The notes under the pieces: model-generated | Database searches by the model: none | What the model was told of the DNA's origin: nothing | What the model saw: the letters and a program-made list of their open reading frames with translations, nothing else | Program-made: the position numbers and the translations under genes | Shown: positions 8,999-16,240 of the stretch, piece after piece | Position numbering within the stretch: the stretch's first letter is position 1 | Layout of the letters: the number at the start of each line of letters is the position of its first letter | Source of the DNA: Bog-473 sp964457065 | Lineage (GTDB): Bacteria; Actinomycetota; Acidimicrobiia; Acidimicrobiales; RAAP-2 | Length of the DNA: 64,000 nt | Assembly: GCA_964457065.1 (NCBI GenBank) | Contig: CAYWDQ010000001.1 | Location: 77,412 to 141,411, forward strand | Direction: 5' to 3'

Positions 8999-10122
8999 TA
9001 CTTGATGCCGAGGATCTGCTTCACCGATTGCGCCTCCACCTTGGAGGGCAACGGCTGGAAGTTGACCTGGGACAGGTACGACGTGCTGTTCCCGTACTTC
9101 GGGCTGATCGCCCACTCGAGCACCGACCGGACGTTCTTGGCCGTCGAGCTGCTCGACTGATTATCCGAGACGATGGCGTACTCGTAGTTGACGATCGGGT
9201 AGCCGTTGTCGATGTTGCCGTAGATCAGTGAGATCGTCCCGTTGGCCGGGGTCTTCTTCACGAAGCCGGCCGCCTCGGCGGCGATCGACGCCTGCGTCGG
9301 GACCACGAACTGGCCCTTGGTGTTGCCCAGGGCGGCGTACGCCAGACCGGCCTGCAGCGTCTGCGTCAGGTAGCTGATGCCGATGTAGGCGATGCAGCCC
9401 GGCGTAGCCTTGCAGCCAGAGACCATGCCCGAGTTCCCGGTCTCACCCAGGGCGCCCGGGGCGGCCGGCCACGGGACGGTGGTGTTGAAGCCGATCTTGG
9501 CGCCCCAGCCCGAGGGGTCGGCCTTCGAGAGGTACTGGGTGAAGAGGAAGGTGTCGCCGCTGCTGTCGGAGCGGTGCAGGGTGACGATCGGGGTCGCGGG
9601 AAGGGTCACCCCCGGGTTCGCGCTCGTGATCTGCGAGGCGTTCCACTTGGTGATCTGACCCTGGTAGATCTCCGAGAGGACCTTTCCACTGAGCTTCAGG
9701 TGCGAGAGCACGCCCGGGATGTTGTAGGCCACCATCTGGGCCGAGATGGCCACCGGGATGTTCTTCAGGTCCGGGTTGGCCGACACCACGCTGGGGGACA
9801 GGTACGCGTCGGAGGCGCCGATGTCGATGGTGCCGTTCTCGGCCTCCGAGATCCCTGTGCCCGAGCCGGTGCCCGCCGTCTGGATGGTGGTGCTCGAGAA
9901 CTTCGTGTTGTAGGCGCCGGCCCACAGGTTGAAGAGCGGGTAGAGCAGGGTGCTCCCGGTCTCGGTCACGGTGCCGCCGGACGGGGTCTCCACGCCGCTG
10001 CCGGGCAGCTTGATGCTGGCCGAGGCGGCCGTGCCGATCACGACCGAGCTCAGCGCGAGCCCGGCCACAGCGGTGACGATCGCGCCGCGCCGAAGCCTTG
10101 CTGCGCGCATCAGTGGTTTCAC
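8998..10122 (-). CDS. pstS: phosphate-binding protein PstS (no lipobox seen)
   Basis: A 374-residue exported phosphate-binding protein. GTG 10122 is preceded by AAGGAG with 7-8 nt spacing, so it is preferred over the GTG/ATG codons further out and over ATG 10110. The signal peptide has a basic start (RAARLRRG) and a hydrophobic core (VTAVAGLALSSVVIGTAASA). Ligand-site motifs include TETGSTLLYPLF, AGTGSGTGI and IDIGASDAYLS, followed by QGQITKWN and RSDSSGDTFLFTQYL. The signal end reads ASAS with no lipobox Cys, so by sequence this would be released by signal peptidase I rather than lipid-anchored, unlike many actinobacterial PstS. The gap from pstB is 102 nt. Confidence 0.95.
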   Translation of the reverse strand: MKPLMRAARLRRGAIVTAVAGLALSSVVIGTAASASIKLPGSGVETPSGGTVTETGSTLLYPLFNLWAGAYNTKFSSTTIQTAGTGSGTGISEAENGTIDIGASDAYLSPSVVSANPDLKNIPVAISAQMVAYNIPGVLSHLKLSGKVLSEIYQGQITKWNASQITSANPGVTLPATPIVTLHRSDSSGDTFLFTQYLSKADPSGWGAKIGFNTTVPWPAAPGALGETGNSGMVSGCKATPGCIAYIGISYLTQTLQAGLAYAALGNTKGQFVVPTQASIAAEAAGFVKKTPANGTISLIYGNIDNGYPIVNYEYAIVSDNQSSSSTAKNVRSVLEWAISPKYGNSTSYLSQVNFQPLPSKVEAQSVKQILGIK

Positions 10123-10224
10123 AGTTTCTCTCCTTGTGGGGTTGTCGGTGTGTGCTTCTCTGTTGCCCATGGGTGACCTGCCGCGAGGGTGGTGTGAGCC
10201 ATTGCCTGTGAGCGGGTGGGGTCC

Positions 10225-11085
10225 TTACCCCATCCGTCCGGTGACATAGCGCTCGGTGTCCGGGTGCTGCGGCCGGTTGAACAGGTCGTCCGTCGCGCCG
10301 TGCTCCAACAGCTGACCCTGGTAGAAGAACATCGTGCGGTGCGACACCCGCATGGCCTGGCCGAGGTTGTGCGTGACCACGATCAGGGTGAGCGCGGGCG
10401 TCAGCGTCTTGAGCAGCGCCTCGATCGACTCCGTCGTCACCGGGTCGAGCGATGACGTGGGTTCGTCGAGCAGGAGGACCTCCGGACCGACGGCGAGGGC
10501 GCGGGCCAGGCAAAGAAGCTGCTGCTGGCCGCCGGAGAGGCGGAACGGCGAATCGTTGAGCCGGTCCTTGACGGCGTCCCAGAGGCCGACCTCGGTCAGC
10601 CGCCGCTCACACACCACGTCGAGCTGCTTGCCCTTGGCGATGCGGTGCGCCTTGACCCCCGCCACCACGTTGTCCTTGATCGACATCGGGAACGGGTTGG
10701 GACGCTGGAAGAGCATGCCGATCCGCCTGCGCAGGGTCAGGAGGTCGACGCCCTGACCCCAGAGGCTGGTGTCGTCGAACATCACGTCGCCCGTGCGCGT
10801 GAAGCCAGGCACGCGGTCGTTCATGCGGTTGAGCGTGCGCAGGAAGGTGGACTTGCCCGAGCCCGTCGGTCCGATGAGCGCCGTGATCGACCCTCGCCGC
10901 AGCGCGACGTTCAAGTCGGCGAGGACGATGCGACCCGAGAAACCGAGGTTGAGGTTGACCGACTCCATGACTTCTTCGGGTCGCGCGGCGTCCGGGTCGA
11001 GCGACTTGAGGGCCTCGTCGATACCGGATTGCTCGCTCGTCGTAACGGGATCGATACGGGTCTCGATACCTTCACCATCACTCAC
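10225..11085 (-). CDS. pstB: phosphate ABC transporter ATP-binding protein PstB
   Basis: A 286-residue ATPase with Walker A GPTGSGKST (near residue 72), Q-loop RIGMLFQRPNPFPMSI, signature LSGGQQQL, Walker B EVLLLDEP and switch His in VVTHNLGQA. The MLFQRPNPFP segment is diagnostic for PstB. An N-terminal extension of about 40 acidic residues precedes the domain. GTG 11085 lies 7 nt after a TACGTT hexamer, and no Shine-Dalgarno is seen. It is the first gene of the unit, an unusual place, since pstB normally ends the operon. A four-unit PHO-box array lies directly upstream, so phosphate-starvation control by a PhoP-type regulator is likely. Confidence 0.95.
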   Translation of the reverse strand: MSDGEGIETRIDPVTTSEQSGIDEALKSLDPDAARPEEVMESVNLNLGFSGRIVLADLNVALRRGSITALIGPTGSGKSTFLRTLNRMNDRVPGFTRTGDVMFDDTSLWGQGVDLLTLRRRIGMLFQRPNPFPMSIKDNVVAGVKAHRIAKGKQLDVVCERRLTEVGLWDAVKDRLNDSPFRLSGGQQQLLCLARALAVGPEVLLLDEPTSSLDPVTTESIEALLKTLTPALTLIVVTHNLGQAMRVSHRTMFFYQGQLLEHGATDDLFNRPQHPDTERYVTGRMG

Positions 11086-11092
11086 TACCAGG

Positions 11093-11098
11093 AACGTA
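11093..11098 (-). promoter_or_regulatory. -10 hexamer TACGTT of pstB (leaderless)
   Basis: TACGTT ends 7 nt before GTG 11085. It begins 9 nt after the GTTCACC of the last PHO unit, the arrangement expected when the regulator replaces the -35 contact. Confidence 0.55.
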
Positions 11099-11103
11099 GT
11101 TGT

Positions 11104-11147
11104 GCGAGGTGAACGCCCGGCAACAGGAGCGCAACCTCAGGGTGAAC
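11104..11147 (-). promoter_or_regulatory. putative PHO box: four 11-bp units upstream of pstB
   Basis: On the minus strand four contiguous 11-mers read GTTCACCCTGA, GGTTGCGCTCC, TGTTGCCGGGC and GTTCACCTCGC. Units 1 and 4 match the Streptomyces PhoP direct-repeat core GTTCACC exactly and sit 33 bp (three periods) apart; the middle two are degenerate. The position, just upstream of the -10 of pstB, fits PhoP activation. Confidence 0.7.
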
Positions 11148-11202
11148 TGTTCTCATCGCGCGGGTAATGAGCGCGCCGGGCGCCTGCCACCCCAGGTTGC
11201 CG

Positions 11203-12078
11203 TCAGCCTCGCAGGGCCCCGGCGGCGTCCGACTGGCGCGCCGTGAGGTCGCGGTGGGCCGCGGCGACCGCCGTGACGATCCCGGGGGCCCAGGCGATGA
11301 CGGCCAGGCAGGCGAGCGCGGCCGGAATGGAGAGGGCGAGCGCCGCCCCGGTCGAGAACAGCGCGCAGATGCCGGCGGCACCGCTCACGGAAGCGGCGAC
11401 CAGCCAGGCGATCCACCAGTGCAGCACCCGCGGCCGGTGGGGGTCGTCGGGCGGGAGGCAGTCTCGTATCGCCGAGTAGGGGACCCACAGGTTGACGACC
11501 GGCACGAACCACGAGCCGACGCCCCAGGCCGGGGAGCGACGGGAGGGGATGCCGAGTGCCCTGGCCGCCGACGCGGCCCGGTGCTGCCAGATGCACGCCA
11601 CCACGACGGCGGCCACCGCGAGCAGCCCGACGATGAGGCTGACCGCGCTGATCCCGCCCGAGCCGTGGTACGGCGGCGGTGTGGTCCCGTTCTGCGCATC
11701 GTGCCAGTCCACCCGGAACTGGTGGCCGATGGAGAGCAGCTGGTCCGCGTTCACCCGCTGCACGATGAGGTTGACGAGGTAGTACACGGCCGGCATCACG
11801 ACGGCGGCGCGCGCCACGGGCACCATCGCCAGCTCGTTGTCGACCAGGCCGCTCGTGTTGTACGTCGTGAGACGCTCCGACGCCACCGCCCACGGAGCCA
11901 CCTGCGATGCGGGCACCCGGGGCGGGCTCGCGCCGGCCCAGGGCGGGGGCGGGGGGTGCGAGGGCAGGACGGTCGCCTCGGTCCAGGAGTACCCGTTCCA
12001 CCAGCGCTGCCCCGGGCCGCCGGCCGGGTCCGGGTACCACCCCGGTGGCGCGCCGGGGTAGCCGCTGTGCTCGCTCAC
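11203..12078 (-). CDS. DUF2510 and DUF4328-like membrane protein
   Basis: A 291-residue protein. The N-terminus carries a DUF2510 motif (PPGWYPDPAGGPGQRWWNGY, residues about 9-30), then a proline-rich linker, then four hydrophobic segments: VVMPAVYYLVNLIV, VSLIVGLLAVAAVVVACIW, WWIAWLVAASVSGAAGICAL and ALSIPAALACLAVIAWAPGI. The central GVGSWFVPVVNLWVPYSAIRD is typical of DUF4328 proteins. GTG 12078 is chosen because the DUF2510 motif must follow closely; a CAGGAT hexamer lies 6 nt upstream. It is divergent from the epimerase gene. Function is unknown; DUF2510 modules recur in actinobacterial membrane proteins with no assigned activity. Confidence 0.75.
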   Translation of the reverse strand: MSEHSGYPGAPPGWYPDPAGGPGQRWWNGYSWTEATVLPSHPPPPPWAGASPPRVPASQVAPWAVASERLTTYNTSGLVDNELAMVPVARAAVVMPAVYYLVNLIVQRVNADQLLSIGHQFRVDWHDAQNGTTPPPYHGSGGISAVSLIVGLLAVAAVVVACIWQHRAASAARALGIPSRRSPAWGVGSWFVPVVNLWVPYSAIRDCLPPDDPHRPRVLHWWIAWLVAASVSGAAGICALFSTGAALALSIPAALACLAVIAWAPGIVTAVAAAHRDLTARQSDAAGALRG

Positions 12079-12120
12079 CCTCCCATCCTGCCAAAGGCCG
12101 GGGTGGGTGCCGCACACGCA

Positions 12121-12126
12121 TAGCCT
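12121..12126 (+). promoter_or_regulatory. -10 hexamer TAGCCT of the epimerase gene (leaderless)
   Basis: TAGCCT ends 7 nt before ATG 12134, and no Shine-Dalgarno is present between them. Confidence 0.55.
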
Positions 12127-12133
12127 CGGCCGC

Positions 12134-13072
12134 ATGCGGATCTTCGTGGCCGGGGGAACCGGAGCCATCGGGCGCCCGCTGGTCACCGCCTTGGTGGCTG
12201 CGGGGCACGAGGTCACCGTGTTCTCCCGCTCCGAGGGCCGGGTCGCCGCCCTCGGTGTCCCCGGGGTCGTCCCGGCGGTGGGCGACGCGCTGGACCCGGC
12301 CTCCCTGACACGCGCCGTCCGGGCGTCGGAGCCCGACGTCGTGGTCAACCAGTTGACGAGCCTGGCCCGGTCCGCCAACCCCGTGGCGCTCAAGCGCGGG
12401 TTCGACACGACCGGCCGGCTGCGTCGCCAGGCCTCGGGCACCCTCGTCACGGCCGCCCGGCTCGCGGGCGCGCGGCGCGTGGTGGCCCAGAGCATCGCGT
12501 TCGCCTACCGGCCCGGTCCCGGTGTGCGCACGGAGTCCGATCCGCTGTGGACGGACGCCAAGGGCCAGATCGGTCGGCTCACCGGCCCGGTCGCCGCCCT
12601 CGAGTCGGCCACGCGGGGTGATGACGCCGTGGAGGGCGTCGTTCTCCGCTACGGCTCGTTCTACGGGCCGGGCACCTACTTCGCCGCCGGCGGTCTCTAC
12701 GCGTCCATGGTCGCCAAGCGCCGGCTCCCCGTTCCCGGTGACGGCGGAGGACTGTTCGGCTTCGTGCACGTCGACGACGCGGCGGCAGCCACTGTCGCGG
12801 CGCTCGACGGTCCGGTGGGCACCTTCAACGTGGTCGACGACGTGCCGGCCCCGGCGTCGGAGTGGATGCCGCTCCTGGCGCGGCTGCTCGGCGCCAAGCC
12901 GCCCCACCGCGTGCCCGAGGCGCTCGCCCGGATCGGGGCGGGCCGGTTCCTGGCCTACCTCATGTGCGACCAGCCGGCCGTCTCGAACACGCAGGCGCGC
13001 GCCGAGCTCGCGTGGTCGCCCCGCTACCCCGACTGGCACGACGGGTTGGCGGCCGCCCTCGGGGTTGCCTAG
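12134..13072 (+). CDS. NAD(P)-dependent epimerase/dehydratase-family (extended SDR) protein
   Basis: A 312-residue extended SDR with the nucleotide-binding motif MRIFVAGGTGAIGRPLV at the very start, which fixes ATG 12134. Further landmarks are GDALDPASL, DVVVNQLTSLA, VVAQSIAFAYRPG, LRYGSFYGPGTYF and FGFVHVDDAAAATVAAL. The canonical YxxxK catalytic pair is not clear: the expected region reads FAYRPGPG. It may therefore act as an atypical reductase or a non-catalytic NAD(P)-binding protein. It is monocistronic by spacing, convergent with chrA. Confidence 0.8.
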   Translation: MRIFVAGGTGAIGRPLVTALVAAGHEVTVFSRSEGRVAALGVPGVVPAVGDALDPASLTRAVRASEPDVVVNQLTSLARSANPVALKRGFDTTGRLRRQASGTLVTAARLAGARRVVAQSIAFAYRPGPGVRTESDPLWTDAKGQIGRLTGPVAALESATRGDDAVEGVVLRYGSFYGPGTYFAAGGLYASMVAKRRLPVPGDGGGLFGFVHVDDAAAATVAALDGPVGTFNVVDDVPAPASEWMPLLARLLGAKPPHRVPEALARIGAGRFLAYLMCDQPAVSNTQARAELAWSPRYPDWHDGLAAALGVA

Positions 13073-13095
13073 GCCGGAGCTCGCGCCGCCGGCCG

Positions 13096-14274
13096 TCACC
13101 CCCCGACGGGCAGCCCCAGCGCGGCGCCGACGACGCCGATCACTCCGGCGCCGACCAGGGTCAGCACCACGCTGCGCCGCAAGCCCACGATGACGGCCAG
13201 CGATACGGCCAGGATCACGACCTGCCACACGTGCGCGATGCCGAGGGCGAGCGGAATGGACGCGCCGGCGATGGCACCGATGGCTCCTGGACCGGCGCCG
13301 GCGAGGAAGGACTGCGCCACGCGGTTGGTCCGGAGCGCGCCGAAGTGCCGTGCTCCGACCACGATGAACACGAATGACGGCGAGAACGCGACCAGTGCCG
13401 CCAGGAGCGCGCCAGCGACGCCCCCAGCGGCGTAGCCGACCACGGCGACCGTCTGGACCACCGGGCCCGGGGTGATCTGCCCCAGCGCCACCGCATTGAG
13501 GAACTGGCTGTTGGTCATCCAGTGGTAGTGGTGCACGGCGTCGGCCTGCATGAGCGGAATGATGACGAAGCCGCCGCCGAACGACAGGGCCCCCACCTTG
13601 AGCGCCACCCACGTGAGCGCGCCCAGCCCACCCGCTGCGGCCACGCCGAGCGGCGCCACGACGAGCCCGTTGAGGGCCTTCGGCGGCCGTACACCGCCCG
13701 AGAGGGCGACCTCCACCAGGCCGCACGCGAGCAGCACGAGCACGAGGAAGGTGCCGACCGTCGCCGCCGCGGCGCCGCCGACCACGGCGTAGACGACCCA
13801 GCGTGCCCGCCGGGCGCGCGCCGGGCCGGCCCGGCGCCAGCTGGCCGGCATGAGGCCGAGGGCGGCGTTGACCGCGACCGGCGCCACGGCGGCACCGGCT
13901 CCGAGTGCCGCGCCCTTGACCCAGGTGGGCGGGTTGGACGCCAGGAACAGCGCGGCCAGAGCGATGATGACGGCCAGCCCGGGCACAATGAAGCAGACGC
14001 CGCCCACCACGGCGCCCGGCACGCCGCGCAGCCGCCAGGCGCAGTAGATCATCAGCTGCGTCGACGCCGGGCCGGGGAGGAGGTTCGTCGCGGCAATGGC
14101 ATCCTCGAACTCGGCCTCGTCCAGCCACGCCTCGCGCTCGACGGCGAGGCGGCGCAGCATGGCGATGTGGGTCGGTGGCCCGCCGAAGCCGGTGCAGCCG
14201 ATGCGGCCCCACTCCCTGGCGATCGTGCCGAGGGCGACGTCGGGACGGGCGTCCGGAGTCGGCTCGTCCGGCAT
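13096..14274 (-). CDS. chrA: chromate transporter, long-chain ChrA family
   Basis: A 392-residue, two-domain CHR-family membrane protein. The N-terminal half has WGRIGCTGFGGPPTHIAML and TNLLPGPASTQLMIYCAW; the C-terminal half repeats the pattern as VGALSFGGGFVIIPLMQ and ALGQITPGPVVQTVAVVGY. The two FGG(P/G) plus PGP motif sets are diagnostic of the bidomain family, which exports chromate or imports sulfate-like anions by proton exchange. About 10-12 hydrophobic segments are visible. No ChrB regulator is adjacent. ATG 14274 is preceded by GAGGC very close by, so the start may be off by a few codons. Confidence 0.88.
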   Translation of the reverse strand: MPDEPTPDARPDVALGTIAREWGRIGCTGFGGPPTHIAMLRRLAVEREAWLDEAEFEDAIAATNLLPGPASTQLMIYCAWRLRGVPGAVVGGVCFIVPGLAVIIALAALFLASNPPTWVKGAALGAGAAVAPVAVNAALGLMPASWRRAGPARARRARWVVYAVVGGAAAATVGTFLVLVLLACGLVEVALSGGVRPPKALNGLVVAPLGVAAAGGLGALTWVALKVGALSFGGGFVIIPLMQADAVHHYHWMTNSQFLNAVALGQITPGPVVQTVAVVGYAAGGVAGALLAALVAFSPSFVFIVVGARHFGALRTNRVAQSFLAGAGPGAIGAIAGASIPLALGIAHVWQVVILAVSLAVIVGLRRSVVLTLVGAGVIGVVGAALGLPVGG

Positions 14275-14311
14275 GCCTCATGTTGGCATGCCGTCCGGGC
14301 CCGGTCGCGGG

Positions 14312-15172
14312 TTAGAGGAGCGCGGGCAGTGCTTCCGACATCGCGTTGATGTGGGCATCGACGCCCACCAGCCCCGCATGCATGGTGATGAGGGAGAGAT
14401 GGCTGGCGCCCGCCTGGCGCCAGCGACGGGCGTGCTCGGCCAGCTTGTCGAGGTCGCGGACGGCGTACTCGACTCGGCCCTCGAAGCTGAAGCCCGACAG
14501 GTCGCGGCCCACCTCGGTGGCGCCCTCGCGGATGATCTCGAGGGCGGCCTCCAGGCCGCCGCCCGGACGGACGTGGGGGAACCAGCCGTCGGCCACCCGC
14601 CCCACCCGCCGCAACGCGGCCGGGGCGAAGGCGCCGATCCAGATCGGGATGGGCCGCTGCAGCGGGAGCGGCGCCAGCCCGGCGGCCCGGATGTGGTGGA
14701 AGCGCCCGTCGACCGTGACGCTCTTCTCGGTCCACAGCGCGCGGAGCACGGCGATCTGCTCCTCGAGGATCGCGCTGCGCTGCTCGAAGGGCACGCCGAG
14801 CGCGTCGTACTCGAGCTTGTTCCAGCCGATGCCGAGCCCCAGCCGGAAGCGGCCGCCGCACAGCAGGTCGACCTCGGCCGCCTGCTTGGCCAGCAGTGCT
14901 GTCTGGCGCTGCGGCCCGATCAGGATCGAGGTGGCGAAGGCGAGGTCCGTGCAGCCCGCGAGATAGGCGAACATGGTAAGCGGTTCGCGGAACGTGTCGT
15001 CGATCGTGTAAGGCCCGCCGATGTCCCCGTGCACCGCGAGGTCGCCGCCGAGCACGTGGTCGTACGCCGCCAGGTGGGTGTAACCCAGGCCCGAGGCGGC
15101 CTGTCCGAACGCGCGCACCGCACCAAGGTCGCCGCCCACCTCGGTCTGGGGGAAGATCACGCCGATGTCCAT
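14312..15172 (-). CDS. LLM-class F420-dependent oxidoreductase (1)
   Basis: A 286-residue luciferase-like TIM-barrel protein. It begins MDIGVIFPQTE, then YDHVLGGD near residue 45, LAFATSILIGPQRQTALLAKQAAEVD, the F420-family GGRFRLGLGIGWNKLEYDALG near residue 105, and PIPIWIGAFAPAALRRVGRVADGW. This motif pattern is that of probable F420-dependent oxidoreductases in actinobacteria; the substrate cannot be predicted. It is divergently oriented to a second LLM gene with 77 nt between starts. A CAGACT hexamer ends 6 nt before ATG, a weaker version of the leaderless pattern. Confidence 0.85.
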   Translation of the reverse strand: MDIGVIFPQTEVGGDLGAVRAFGQAASGLGYTHLAAYDHVLGGDLAVHGDIGGPYTIDDTFREPLTMFAYLAGCTDLAFATSILIGPQRQTALLAKQAAEVDLLCGGRFRLGLGIGWNKLEYDALGVPFEQRSAILEEQIAVLRALWTEKSVTVDGRFHHIRAAGLAPLPLQRPIPIWIGAFAPAALRRVGRVADGWFPHVRPGGGLEAALEIIREGATEVGRDLSGFSFEGRVEYAVRDLDKLAEHARRWRQAGASHLSLITMHAGLVGVDAHINAMSEALPALL

Positions 15173-15236
15173 CTCCGCAGTCTGCCCTGCTCCGGACCTC
15201 CCGTGCGACGCCGGCCCGGATGCGGGACGGGCCGGT

Positions 15237-15242
15237 TAACTT
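15237..15242 (+). promoter_or_regulatory. -10 hexamer TAACTT of LLM gene 2 (leaderless)
   Basis: TAACTT ends 7 nt before GTG 15250. This argues for 15250 rather than GTG 15244, which is only 1 nt away. Confidence 0.5.
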
Positions 15243-15249
15243 GGTGGAC

Positions 15250-16179
15250 GTGTTGGTCCGCATCTTCGTGGAGCCCCAACAGGGGGCGACGTACGACACG
15301 CTCGTCACGATGGCGCAGGCGGTCGAGGCGGGCGGCTTCGATGCCTTCTTCCGCTCCGACCACTTCCTGGCCATGGGAGGCGACGGCCTGCCCGGACCGA
15401 CGGATGCCTGGGTCACCCTGGCCGGGATCGCGCGGGAGACCGAGCGCATCCGCCTGGGGACGCTGGTCACCTCGGCCACCTTCAGGCTCCCGGGGCTGCT
15501 CGCCGTCGAGGTGGCGCAGGTCGACGCCATGAGCGGCGGGCGCGTCGAGCTCGGCCTCGGCGCCGGCTGGTACGACGCGGAGCATTCGGCCTACGGCGTG
15601 CCGTTCCCACCCCTCGGCGAGCGCTTCGAGCGCCTCGAGGAGCAGTTCGCCATCCTGACCGGGCTCTGGTGCACACCGGTCGGCGAGAAGTTCAGCTTCG
15701 ACGGGCGGCACTACCACCTGAAGGACAGCCCGGCGCTGCCCAAGCCGGTCCAGGAGCCCCACCCGCCCCTCATCGTGGGCGGCGGCGGAGCCCGGCGGAC
15801 GCCGCGCCTGGCCGCCACCTACGCCCAGGAGTTCAACCTCCCGTTCTCCTCGCTCGCCGACACCGAGGCCCAGTACCGCCGCGTGCGCGCCGCCTGCGAG
15901 GACCGGGGTCGCGACCCCGGCACGCTGCGGCTGTCGGCCGCCCAGGTGGTGTGCTGCGGTGCCGACGAAGCCGAGGTGGAGCGGCGCGCCGCCAACATCG
16001 GACGCAAACCCGATGAGCTCCGGGCCAACGGCGCCGCCGGCACGCCCGACGAGGTGGTGGCCCGCCTCGAGGCGTTCGCCGGCATCGGAGCGCAGACCAT
16101 CTACCTCCAGGTGCTCGACCTCCGCGACCTGGAGCACATCGAGCTGCTGGCGAGGGAAGTACTGCCGCGGGTCTCGTAG
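15250..16179 (+). CDS. LLM-class F420-dependent oxidoreductase (2)
   Basis: A 309-residue luciferase-like barrel beginning (M)LVRIFVEPQQGATYD, the usual N-terminus of this subfamily. Later motifs include FFRSDHFLAMGG, RIRLGTLVTSATFRLPGLLA, GGRVELGLGAGWYDAEHSAY and PHPPLIVGGGGARRTPRLAA. Start GTG 15250 is favoured over GTG 15244 and ATG 15220 by the -10 box and by family alignment. It is not homologous enough to its divergent neighbour to look like a recent tandem copy. F420 use is inferred from family and phylum. The aldehyde dehydrogenase follows after 61 nt on the same strand. Confidence 0.87.
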   Translation: MLVRIFVEPQQGATYDTLVTMAQAVEAGGFDAFFRSDHFLAMGGDGLPGPTDAWVTLAGIARETERIRLGTLVTSATFRLPGLLAVEVAQVDAMSGGRVELGLGAGWYDAEHSAYGVPFPPLGERFERLEEQFAILTGLWCTPVGEKFSFDGRHYHLKDSPALPKPVQEPHPPLIVGGGGARRTPRLAATYAQEFNLPFSSLADTEAQYRRVRAACEDRGRDPGTLRLSAAQVVCCGADEAEVERRAANIGRKPDELRANGAAGTPDEVVARLEAFAGIGAQTIYLQVLDLRDLEHIELLAREVLPRVS

Positions 16180-16240
16180 GCGGGCCCGTCGGCGGGACGG
16201 GACGCAGAGACAGAGACGCAGAGACGGAGAGGACGACACC

